A stretch of 6,847 nucleotides of DNA. Source: Lonsdalea britannica. Its GTDB lineage: Bacteria > Pseudomonadota > Gammaproteobacteria > Enterobacterales > Enterobacteriaceae. A program made the translations under genes and the position numbers. Shown here piece after piece: positions 1 through 5,982 of this stretch; position 1 is the stretch's first letter; each line of letters starts with the position of its first letter. The notes under the pieces are model-generated. The model did no database searches. It worked only from the letters and a program-made list of their open reading frames with translations, and was not told the DNA's origin. The stretch spans positions 1 through 6,847 of the forward strand of contig NZ_CAMKXG010000187.1 of assembly GCF_946477055.1 (NCBI RefSeq), read 5' to 3'.

Positions 1-274
1 ATGCCACGTCCGGGGACTGAGTGACGTCAAGGGACGAAACGTCTAAACGCACTCGTAGGGATTCTGTCTCCTGAACGGCGGTTCTTACCGCCATTTCAAA
101 ACGCGCTGGATTCAGTGCGGCCGATATTTCAACATATTCGGCAACGTTAAAGACGTTTGCCTTCGCCTCAGGATTGAGGTACTGAGCAAACCAGAGGCCT
201 TGCTGAGCACGACTGAGGGGGTAAATGGACTGTGCTTCCCGTGTCAGACAGGGCTGCATATCAAAAATTGACAT
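1..274 (-). CDS. Non-ribosomal peptide synthetase, N-terminal fragment (condensation domain start)
   Basis: This is the 5' end of a large gene that leaves the window at base 1; 91 complete codons are visible with no stop. The translation has a short leader, then YPLSRAQQGLWFAQ at residues 18-31, which matches the first core motif of NRPS condensation domains (LSxAQxxLW). Further on, residues 62-77 (AVRTAVQETESLRVRL) match the helix and strand that follow in such domains (compare the N-terminus of EntF). Condensation domains form the peptide bond between carrier-bound aminoacyl units in the cytoplasm. A condensation domain this close to the N-terminus fits either an elongation module receiving substrate from another protein or a starter condensation domain that acylates the first residue; the fragment cannot decide. 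The start at 274 has an AAGGAG ribosome site 4 nt upstream. The catalytic HHxxxDG motif is outside the window. Confidence 0.88.
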   Translation of the reverse strand, partial: MSIFDMQPCLTREAQSIYPLSRAQQGLWFAQYLNPEAKANVFNVAEYVEISAALNPARFEMAVRTAVQETESLRVRLDVSSLDVTQSPDVA

Positions 275-302
275 AGGACTCCTTTCTTACATCGTTCAAT
301 GA

Positions 303-313
303 GGTCACTGACC
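303..313. promoter_or_regulatory. Perfect 11-bp palindrome upstream of the NRPS start
   Basis: GGTCACTGACC is a perfect dyad (GGTCA-C-TGACC) 28 bp upstream of the NRPS start codon, so it probably lies within or just before the transcript leader. With a single central base it cannot form a usable hairpin, so a protein-binding site is the likelier reading. A short palindrome can also arise by chance. The binding protein is unknown. Confidence 0.25.
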
Positions 314-377
314 AAACTCGTTATAAACCCGCTTACGCCCCATCAGTCCGGCTATTTTCGTTTTCATATAAATTATT

Positions 378-446
378 GTCTCGCCATTAATTAACACTGC
401 GAGATAAATCTTTATAAATAACAAAAACCGTCTCAATAATGAGATA
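378..446. promoter_or_regulatory. Two inverted repeats with shared GTCTC...GAGATA ends in the NRPS promoter region
   Basis: The first dyad is TCTCGC-N14-GCGAGA at 379-404 and surrounds the palindrome TTAATTAA (387-394). The second is TCTCA-N4-TGAGA at 431-444. Both begin with GTCTC and end with GAGATA (378-382/401-406 and 430-434/441-446), so the same pair of half-sites occurs twice about 50 bp apart. They lie roughly 105-170 bp upstream of the NRPS start, a normal distance for a regulator acting on its promoter. The half-site spacings differ (N18 against N6 between GTCTC and GAGATA), which argues against one rigid operator type. The cognate regulator is not known. Confidence 0.3.
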
Positions 447-1431
447 TGGGGAAATATTTTATGGTGAAAAAGACAGAGCTACCGGCTGAAAAAATAAAAT
501 AAAACCTGAGAAATAGATAATGACAAATGCCTTAGGGCGCTTCATCACAAAGCAGACACAAGATTAAATATAGAGTCACCGATAACAGAAGAATCTCAAA
601 TGTCACGAGCTGAAACAATCGAATAAAAATAAACTCAACAACCCCACATTGGTTCACATCATAGTAACAGCCCTATAAGCACACTCAATAACCAGCGCCC
701 TGACATGAAAAAACTAGTAGATAAAAATCAAGAAGATAAATCAAAAAATCAAAGGTAAAGAAGCGTATTTTTAGTATGTCTTAAAATAACAAAAATCAGC
801 CTTCGCTATTAGAAAGCATGCAATTAATAAAAACAACCCCCTTTTAAAAATTTCTGTTTAATCACTCCTCCCTTAATAAGGCCCAAACGAAATCCATAAA
901 AATAAAAATTAGTATCACGCCGAATTGTAAATTTATTAAATACATGATTCTTAACATTCACTAACACAAATAAGAGTTATTTATTATTTCAAATTCATTT
1001 AATTTTGGAAACCGATTAAGAAATAATGCTTTAAAAACAAAAAACGTATAATAATTACATTCAACGTCATGGATGCGCTCTATTCTTCATTACCGAGGCC
1101 GTTAATTACCATCATGACGTTCAGAAGGTTATACATTTGCACGTAAAAGGTATCAAATTTAAGAAACGAAAAATAAGCGGCGGAGAGGAGAATGTGCGTT
1201 TTTTTTGCGCACCAAGAAATGCGGTGACGCTATTTTTCAACTCACCCATGCAACACATACCGACCATTTTCATCGGTTTTGCGCCATCGCATGTTAACCA
1301 TGCCGATGAAAGACGCTCGTTGAGCGGTCTGCTGAATGTGACTCAGATCGTTTAGACGTGACGTTAGTCATTACCGAACGCACAAATTATGCGCAGGTTG
1401 ATGGATGGCTGATGATCCGTGAAGAGAAACG

Positions 1432-1444
1432 GTAACCCGGTTAC
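1432..1444. promoter_or_regulatory. 13-bp palindrome downstream of the AraC-type gene
   Basis: GTAACCCGGTTAC is a perfect dyad of 6-bp arms about one central base. It lies 22 bp beyond the stop of the AraC-type gene and covers the TAA that ends the possible gene remnant. The arms have no loop, so it is not a terminator hairpin by itself. It could be a protein site or coincidence. Confidence 0.2.
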
Positions 1445-1466
1445 GCGCGCTCCCGGGCTATCGCGG

Positions 1467-2342
1467 TCATTTTAACGGCAGATAGATATCCGTTACCAAT
1501 TCGTGCTCCGCTACCTCATGGGCAAAATTAAGGTAGTGAAAAAACAGCGGATAATCTCGTAACTCCTCGCCGCTTTGGGGCAGCCACTTGCCGTAGAGAT
1601 CGCGTGCGCCATCAGACAAAGCATCATGCGAACCACAATGCCGCACCACGGCGCAACGTCCTGCGGGGATGACCGCATTCACGACGCCAAACGGATTATC
1701 CTCATCGACAGGCGCGACCACTGAACCACAGATATCAAAGCGAAAATCGGCTGTGGGCGTACTTATCGGATCGTCAGGAGCGACGCCATAAGTCTGACTA
1801 CTGCCGACTGGGGAAAGGCCGCTCGTTTTACGCCATTCAACAAAGCGAGTCGCCGTTTCGTTGGTTCGTTCCGACGGCCCTCGATGAGTCAGCATCGCAA
1901 CGGGTGTTGCCGGGAAGTGGACGATCTTGACCTGAGATTGCAAGGTATACCTCCTTACTCTTTGCGTTGTAGCCAGGCGTTGATGCCAATCAATCCAGGT
2001 TGGCTGCTGGCGAAACTGCGTCGGCGACAGGCCAAACCTATGCCTGAAAGCACGGCTGAATGATTCCGTGTGCTGGAAACCGGCATCGAACGCGATATCG
2101 GTGATGCTTTCTAACGGATTAAAGACCAATCGATAAGAAGCGCGTTTCAAACGCATCATTTGGATATAGCGACCCGGCGGCATCCCGCAATAGCTTGAAA
2201 ACTGACGATGGAAGTGAAAAGGAGAAAAGTGGGCGACCTCACTCAGCGCCTCCAGCAATAAAGCATCATCGAGATGGCGATCAATATAATCCAAGACCCG
2301 TTTAAAACGCTGGGTGTAATGATCGGTTTTATCGTCAAACAT
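1467..2342 (-). CDS. AraC family transcriptional regulator with GyrI-like effector domain
   Basis: The protein has 291 residues, the usual length for this AraC subgroup. The DNA-binding domain is N-terminal, at about residues 12-112. Its first helix-turn-helix spans about 28-53 (LLLEALSEVAHFSPFHFHRQF) and its second about 79-112, including SITDIAFDAGFQHTESFSRAF and the signature ending GLSPTQFRQ. A basic linker follows. Residues about 137-291 form a GyrI-like (SbmC/Rob-type) small-molecule-binding domain, with landmarks at 201-210 (RFDICGSVVA), 226-236 (PAGRCAVVRHC) and the conserved tail HELVTDIYLPL at 280-290. Family members act as cytoplasmic regulators that sense small, often toxic, hydrophobic or cationic ligands; the ligand here is unknown. 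The ATG at 2342 is supported by a CGGAGG site 5 nt upstream. The gene is preceded by a terminator and a 544-bp gap, so it is probably transcribed alone. Confidence 0.9.
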   Translation of the reverse strand: MFDDKTDHYTQRFKRVLDYIDRHLDDALLLEALSEVAHFSPFHFHRQFSSYCGMPPGRYIQMMRLKRASYRLVFNPLESITDIAFDAGFQHTESFSRAFRHRFGLSPTQFRQQPTWIDWHQRLATTQRVRRYTLQSQVKIVHFPATPVAMLTHRGPSERTNETATRFVEWRKTSGLSPVGSSQTYGVAPDDPISTPTADFRFDICGSVVAPVDEDNPFGVVNAVIPAGRCAVVRHCGSHDALSDGARDLYGKWLPQSGEELRDYPLFFHYLNFAHEVAEHELVTDIYLPLK

Positions 2343-2620
2343 GGCATCCTCCGTGCAAATCAGTATGTGTGAAAGGCGTGCGCCCTGCCTGACCGATCTT
2401 GCGCAAAACGTCCGCGAAAACAGCTGGCCTCTGCACCGTGGGCTGTTCCCAAGGGATAAGAAAGAAGAGTGCAGGTTATCTCACCTATGGCTGGAAAAAG
2501 GAGGGGCAATTTGGCGCCAGAGAAGAATCATCAGGACGATGGTGGCATGACACATCACCGCGCAAAAGGAGTGCGATTGCTGCTCGGTAAGATGGCATCG
2601 AGTAGGAGACGGTGTATTCA

Positions 2621-2638
2621 GAAAGGGGTGAAAGGGGT
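2621..2638. repeat. Tandem 9-bp direct repeat
   Basis: The unit GAAAGGGGT occurs twice in a row without mismatch, inside the non-coding gap upstream of the AraC-type gene. Two copies are too few to imply a function; it may be a simple duplication or replication slippage. Confidence 0.5.
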
Positions 2639-2842
2639 AGCGATAAAAAAACAAATAACATGTTGTAAATAAATTACTTTTTACGTCATAGCCAACCGGA
2701 AGCACTGCCCAAGCGAATATGCGTTGAATTCAACCTGTTGCCTCTAGAGCGTTTGGCCCAGATCAATGAGCAGACCTCGGATGTGGCGAGCCAGCGCCTC
2801 AATGAAAACCCGGCAGTAGTAGAAGGTGACGTTGATCTCTTG

Positions 2843-2872
2843 AAAAGGGCACCCACGGCTAAGTGGGTGCCC
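2843..2872 (-). terminator. Rho-independent terminator of the MFS exporter
   Basis: Read on the minus strand, a perfect 10-bp stem GGGCACCCAC/GTGGGTGCCC encloses a TTAGCC loop and is followed directly by TTTT. It begins 14 bp after the exporter's stop codon. The strong G+C-rich stem, six-base loop and T run make a textbook intrinsic terminator in this direction. On the plus strand the stem is followed by ACCGTATT, with no T run, so it is one-sided. It implies that the exporter and the AraC-type gene further along the same strand are not co-transcribed by default. Confidence 0.85.
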
Positions 2873-2886
2873 ACCGTATTCTGAAA

Positions 2887-4059
2887 TCACTCATGTATCG
2901 GCAGGGCGTAACCTTTACGGGCGCTTTGCCACACCAGGAAAGCAAGGCCCAGCGCAATAAACGACAGAATGGCCCCCGCCCAGTTGGGTGACGCCAGACC
3001 AAAACCGGCGGAGATCGTTATCCCGCCGATCCATACTCCCAGCGCATTTCCCAAATTAAACATGCCGATATTGACCGATGCGGCCATTGTGGGGGCGCCC
3101 GCATGGCTGGCGCGATCCATCACCAGCTTCTGAATCGGCGAGACCGTCGCAAAACCGAAAGCCGCCATCAGGAATACCGAGACACCGGTTACCCACTGAC
3201 TTTCGACACCCGCCCATAACACCAGCAGAACCACACCCTGAGCAGCAAGGGTAACGAAAAGCGTGCCGAAAAGTGAACGATCGGCGAAGCGTCCGCCAAC
3301 CCAGTTCCCCACGGCAAGCCCCAAACCAAAAAGCACCATCAGCCATGCAACGCCGCCAGCAGAAAAGCCCGCTTCGTGAACCACCATGGGGGCGATATAA
3401 GTGATTGAGGTGAAAAAGGCCGCCGGGCCAAAAACGGTAATCCCCATCACGAGCAGCACCTGCGGATCAACGAAGGCACGCAGCTCATTTCGCAATGCAA
3501 TTGCCTTCCCTTTCTTGATAGGCGGGATCAGCAAAGCAATACTGGCCATCGTGAGCAGCCCGATACCTGCTATCACCCAGAAAACCAGTCTCCAGCTAAA
3601 TGTCTGCGCAAGCCAAGTCCCTGCCGGAACGCCGACCAGGTTTGCCAACGTCAGCCCCGAAAACATAAAGGCAATTGCGCTTGCCTGACGGCCAGGTGCC
3701 ACCAACGACGCGGCAATAATTGAGCCGATACCGAAAAAAGCGCCGTGATTGAAGGACGTGACAATACGGCCAACAATCCCGATCGTCATCGTCGGTGCGA
3801 TTGCCGTAATGATATTGCCCACCGTGAAAATGCCAGCCAGCACTATCAACATGGCCTTGCGCGGAACCCTTGCGCCCAACACCGTTAACAGCGGCGCACC
3901 GATAAAGACACCAAGGGCGTAGGACGTCGCCATCATTCCCGCTTTGGGGATACTGACGCTAAATTCTGCGGCAATTTGCGGGAGGATACCGGCAATAACA
4001 AATTCAGTAAGGCCTATACCGAATGCACCGACGGCGAGGGCTAAAAGTGCTATGGGCAT
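2887..4059 (-). CDS. MFS efflux transporter, DHA1 family (YdhP/AraJ-like)
   Basis: This is an inner-membrane major facilitator protein of 390 residues with about 12 hydrophobic helices, the usual size. Landmarks of the YdhP/AraJ/NepI group are visible: ALAVGAFGIGLTEFVI in helix 1 (residues 7-22), ARVPRK in the loop between helices 2 and 3 (63-68), RIVTSFNHGAFFGIGSIIAA in helix 4 (98-117), the GLTLANLVGVPAGTWL helix-5 region (135-150), and SVNIGMFNLGNALG at 328-341. Members export sugars, nucleosides or drugs by proton antiport; the substrate here is not predictable. An upstream in-frame ATG at 4077 would add six residues (MDDGVA), but no ribosome site precedes it. The ATG at 4059 has GGAG 5 nt upstream and matches where family proteins begin, so I chose it. 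The gene is divergent from an Lrp-type regulator and ends at its own terminator. Confidence 0.92.
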   Translation of the reverse strand: MPIALLALAVGAFGIGLTEFVIAGILPQIAAEFSVSIPKAGMMATSYALGVFIGAPLLTVLGARVPRKAMLIVLAGIFTVGNIITAIAPTMTIGIVGRIVTSFNHGAFFGIGSIIAASLVAPGRQASAIAFMFSGLTLANLVGVPAGTWLAQTFSWRLVFWVIAGIGLLTMASIALLIPPIKKGKAIALRNELRAFVDPQVLLVMGITVFGPAAFFTSITYIAPMVVHEAGFSAGGVAWLMVLFGLGLAVGNWVGGRFADRSLFGTLFVTLAAQGVVLLVLWAGVESQWVTGVSVFLMAAFGFATVSPIQKLVMDRASHAGAPTMAASVNIGMFNLGNALGVWIGGITISAGFGLASPNWAGAILSFIALGLAFLVWQSARKGYALPIHE

Positions 4060-4085
4060 TGCAACTCCATCATCCATTTTATGGC

Positions 4086-4116
4086 TTAATGATATTAGGT
4101 AGAATCCAGTATATTC
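4086..4116. promoter_or_regulatory. Divergent promoter/operator between exporter and Lrp-type gene
   Basis: The dyad GAAT-CCAGTAT-ATTC (4102-4116) sits midway between the two divergent genes. A TATATT hexamer on the plus strand (4110-4115) is a plausible -10 box for the Lrp-type gene, with a weak -35 (TTAATG at 4086). On the minus strand the same place reads TATACT (4108-4113), a possible -10 for the exporter. A dyad overlapping both -10 candidates suits an Lrp/AsnC protein that represses itself and controls the exporter. Lrp-family sites are degenerate, so this is a candidate only. Confidence 0.4.
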
Positions 4117-4142
4117 AGGCTCTCATTCTGACAGGCACCCTT

Positions 4143-4643
4143 ATGAGCACATTCGATAAAGAAAAAGATGGTATTCGGCGGACAAAGCATAAACCGGCAG
4201 AACTTGATGCCATTGACCGAAAAATATTAGGTGCGTTGGCGGAAGATGCAGGCCGAAGTTACACGGAATTGAGCGAGATTGTAAACTTATCGGCGCCAGC
4301 GGTGCACGATCGCGTGAAGCGTCTGAAACGTGATGGTGTGATCAAAGGAACCGTGGCGGTATTGGATGGCTGCAAGCTAGGACGGACGCTGTTAACGTTT
4401 CTGGTGATCACGACCAGCAGCTATAGCGCAACACGCGCCCTGCTGCAGTTCACTGAACGGAAGGAAGTGGAAGAACTGCATACCGTCGCAGGTGACGGGT
4501 GTGTCTTTATAAAAGTACGGGCCGCCAACACCGAGTCTTTGGAGAATTTCTTGATGGAAATTCAGTGCGTTGATGGCGTTCGTTCTGTGCGCAGCTACAT
4601 TGCGCTTTCCACCTTCCTTGAGCGCGGTCCTTCTCCTGACTAA
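4143..4643 (+). CDS. Lrp/AsnC family transcriptional regulator
   Basis: The protein has 166 residues, typical for the family. After a charged 20-residue leader, LDAIDRKILGALAEDAGRSY (21-40) opens the winged helix-turn-helix domain, whose recognition part is about 40-62 (YTELSEIVNLSAPAVHDRVKRL). The hinge IKGTVAVLDGCKLG (67-80) leads into the ligand-binding, multimer-forming RAM domain; ELHTVAGDGCVFIKVRAANTE (111-131) matches the conserved strand-turn that binds amino acids in relatives. It acts in the cytoplasm as an oligomeric DNA-binding protein, usually sensing an amino acid or related small molecule. The open frame extends upstream to 4023, but only the ATG at 4143 has a ribosome site (AGG, 7 nt upstream) and fits the family N-terminus. 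Divergent placement next to the exporter suggests local control of it, a common arrangement; the effector may be the exported compound. Confidence 0.9.
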   Translation: MSTFDKEKDGIRRTKHKPAELDAIDRKILGALAEDAGRSYTELSEIVNLSAPAVHDRVKRLKRDGVIKGTVAVLDGCKLGRTLLTFLVITTSSYSATRALLQFTERKEVEELHTVAGDGCVFIKVRAANTESLENFLMEIQCVDGVRSVRSYIALSTFLERGPSPD

Positions 4644-4926
4644 GCCGTGAGCATGCGTTATCTTCATTACGGATCGGGCTAATGCGGACGTTCTAAGGCG
4701 ATGCATCACGTCAACTCGGTGCACAGAGTCGCGGGGCGTTGAAGCGTCAGCGCTGCGATAAGCGAAAGGCAGACATCGCGGCCCACGACCAAGAATACCT
4801 TGCCACGATGGTCGCGCTACACGCCAAGCGTTATTGATAATGGTTGGCCCGCTTTCGGCTGATAAGCGAACTTCGGTATCAGCCATGTTGGCTTCTGGCA
4901 CAAACTTGCCTGACGCTTTCTCATCC
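4644..4926. other. Convergent intergenic region without a gene
   Basis: The Lrp-type gene ends on one side and the LysR-type gene on the other. No gene with a ribosome site or family resemblance is seen. A 188-codon minus-strand frame (4392-4958) crosses the gap but runs antisense through the regulator on the left and out of frame over the end of the one on the right. No hairpin followed by a T run was found for either gene. The main structure is the hairpin at 4857-4884. Confidence 0.5.
4857..4884. other. Hairpin with 8-bp perfect arms between convergent genes
   Basis: GGCTGATA (4857-4864) and TATCAGCC (4877-4884) are perfect inverted copies around a 12-base loop. Inside the loop CGA (4867-4869) and TCG (4873-4875) can pair further. 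It begins 43 bp past the LysR-type stop codon. Neither flank has a T run, so it is not a canonical intrinsic terminator, but it could protect or define the 3' end of either transcript. Confidence 0.35.
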
Positions 4927-5850
4927 TCATGTTGTCGTGGCACCGTCAACCATTTCACTCAGCAACCAGCGTTCAAAATCCAGCAGCGCAGATTCATTTA
5001 TCCCCGTTTCACTAGGTTTGACTAAACAGAATCTTTTGCTCAGGAGTGCTGATTCTGGCCAAGGCGCGACCAGCGCTCCGCTTCTCAGTTCTTTTTCTAC
5101 GTACATTCGCGGCACCATGGCCACGCCCTGTCCTACCAATGCCGCCGCGATGGCCATTTCATGAAGGTCATACCGGACACCCTGCGCCGGATTATCCAGG
5201 ACTATCCCGCTTTCCTGGGCATAGGTTTGCCATGCTTCCGGATTTTGCCGCCGATGAATGCGCGGCAGTTCGTTCAATTGATCGTAGATGTTCTTATCCG
5301 TTACCAGTGCGGGATGGCATACCGGCACCAGTTTTTCCTGAAAGAGAAAGTGCATGCGCATGCCAGCCCATGCGGGATGCTCAAAATGAACCACGGCGTC
5401 AAAACCGCTCCCAGTGAGAATGAAAGGGTCGGTTCTGGCCGCAATATTTACGGTTATGTCCGGGTACAGAGATCTAAAGCCGCTCAAGCGGGGAATAAGC
5501 CATCGACTGGAAAACGTCGGCAGGACGGCAATATCCAGACTTTTACTGCCTTCCGGCATTCCCATGATGGACTGCGTATCCCTTTCGAGCCGCTCGAGCG
5601 TTTCGCGTACGTGGTGTGCATAGCGCGCTCCTATGGGATTAAGCTTTACGCGGCTTCCCGTTCGGTCAAACAGTCTGCAATTCAGCAACGATTCAAGGCG
5701 TGCAATCTGCCGGCTGATGGCGCCTTCCGTCAGCGATAACTCTTCTGCGGCCCGGGCAAAATTACCGTGCCTTGCGGCGGCATCAAACGCCTGCAGAGAA
5801 GCGCTAGTGGGAATTTTTTTCCGCATAAAACCGTCCCTCACTTTGTGCAT
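4927..5850 (-). CDS. LysR family transcriptional regulator (GcvA/AmpR-like)
   Basis: The protein has 307 residues, normal for the family. The N-terminal winged helix-turn-helix spans about residues 17-72 and includes FDAAARHGNFARAAEELSLT (22-41) and GAISRQIARLE (43-53), followed by CRLFDRTGSRVKLNPIG. The C-terminal periplasmic-binding-protein-like effector domain begins near residue 103 with LDIAVLPTFSSRWLIPRLSGF, the pattern of the GcvA/TrpI/AmpR subgroup. It is a cytoplasmic, probably tetrameric DNA-binding protein that usually activates a divergently transcribed target. That target here is the small-protein/hydrolase pair. Two starts are possible: ATG 5850 (GGAAGG 7 nt upstream) and ATG 5826 (AGGG 8 nt upstream), the latter beginning MRKKIP, as many relatives do and giving 299 residues. 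I kept the longer form without strong preference. The effector is unknown. Confidence 0.9.
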   Translation of the reverse strand: MHKVRDGFMRKKIPTSASLQAFDAAARHGNFARAAEELSLTEGAISRQIARLESLLNCRLFDRTGSRVKLNPIGARYAHHVRETLERLERDTQSIMGMPEGSKSLDIAVLPTFSSRWLIPRLSGFRSLYPDITVNIAARTDPFILTGSGFDAVVHFEHPAWAGMRMHFLFQEKLVPVCHPALVTDKNIYDQLNELPRIHRRQNPEAWQTYAQESGIVLDNPAQGVRYDLHEMAIAAALVGQGVAMVPRMYVEKELRSGALVAPWPESALLSKRFCLVKPSETGINESALLDFERWLLSEMVDGATTT

Positions 5851-5862
5851 ATAACGACCTTC

Positions 5863-5881
5863 CAGTGAGTGAATGTCACTG
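5863..5881. promoter_or_regulatory. Candidate LysR operator (dyad with T-N11-A box)
   Basis: CAGTGA-N7-TCACTG is a perfect inverted repeat with 6-bp arms. Its inner part, TGA-N7-TCA, fits the T-N11-A form typical of LysR binding boxes (T5866 and A5878). It begins 13 bp before the LysR-type ATG at 5850 and faces the divergent hydrolase pair, the expected place for an autoregulatory and activating site. The fit is by pattern only. Confidence 0.45.
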
Positions 5882-5885
5882 ATTA

Positions 5886-5905
5886 ATGAAATAGTATCGA
5901 TTCAT
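5886..5905. promoter_or_regulatory. Second inverted repeat in the LysR/hydrolase divergent region
   Basis: ATGAA-N10-TTCAT lies 4 bp beyond the first dyad, on the side of the small-protein/hydrolase pair. LysR-type proteins commonly contact a recognition site and a weaker neighbouring activation site, so this could be the second contact. It does not have T-N11-A spacing, and 5-bp arms are close to chance. Confidence 0.25.
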
Positions 5906-5982
5906 ACCCGAAAACACAGCATGTAGCATGATGAAAACTCATCAATAAGGTTCCTGCCGTTGATTCATGTCGCGGTCAGTCA

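Larger units (their letters stand above)
275..1466. other. Long A+T-rich non-coding region upstream of the NRPS
   Basis: No convincing gene is visible on either strand across these 1.19 kb. From about 361 to 1060 the DNA is strikingly A+T-rich; bases 901-1020 hold only 26 G or C out of 120. The stretch next to the NRPS (275-450) carries several inverted repeats, listed separately. From about 1061 to 1466 the composition returns to normal. A stop-bounded frame at about 1300-1437 ends in coding-like codons (VDGWLMIREEKR followed by TAA at 1435) and may be the tail of a decayed gene. A T8 run at 1199-1206 sits in the loop of a 5-bp hairpin (GTGCG/CGCAC, 1194-1212). A 72-codon open frame at 1137-1355 looks like chance. 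The A+T-rich part may serve as a long promoter region and a possible H-NS-type silencing target for the NRPS; that is inference from composition. Confidence 0.6.
2343..2886. other. Gap between the AraC-type gene and the exporter, with a possible gene remnant
   Basis: No complete gene is supported here. The part nearest 2343 must hold the AraC-type promoter, transcribed leftwards; it contains the palindrome TTGCGCAA (2399-2406) and GGCG-TG-CGCC (2375-2384), neither clearly an operator. Several overlapping short plus-strand frames at 2341-2672 have no family resemblance. From 2676 to 2885 one plus-strand frame stays open for about 69 codons (including ICVEFNLLPLERLAQINE and NENPAVVEGDVDLL) with good codon choice but no start codon, ending just beyond the exporter's terminator. 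It could be a scrap of a lost gene or chance; I do not recognise it. The exporter's terminator lies at 2843-2872. Confidence 0.45.

Noticed and set aside
705..758. 17-codon frame starting MKKLVDK in the A+T-rich region
   Set aside because: No ribosome site; A+T-rich DNA readily gives short lysine-rich frames.
1194..1212. GTGCG-T8G-CGCAC hairpin as a terminator or leader
   Set aside because: The stem is only 5 bp and the T run is in the loop, not after the stem; no gene end is nearby.
1137..1355. 72-codon plus-strand open frame
   Set aside because: The ATG has no ribosome site at a proper distance and the translation resembles nothing known to me; it is probably chance.
2341..2672. Three overlapping short plus-strand frames upstream of the AraC-type gene
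   Set aside because: They overlap one another in different frames, are rich in basic residues without domain features, and cover the probable AraC-type promoter.
2863..2880. Bidirectional terminator
   Set aside because: The plus-strand side of the stem has no T run, so only minus-strand termination is supported.
4023..4142. 40-residue N-terminal extension of the Lrp-type protein
   Set aside because: It overlaps the start of the divergent exporter gene, lacks a ribosome site and does not fit the family N-terminus.
4392..4958. 188-codon minus-strand open frame
   Set aside because: It runs antisense through the clear Lrp-type gene and overlaps the end of the LysR-type gene out of frame, with no family resemblance or ribosome site.
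5161..5739. 192-codon plus-strand open frame
   Set aside because: It lies wholly inside the LysR-type gene on the opposite strand and has the composition of a shadow frame.
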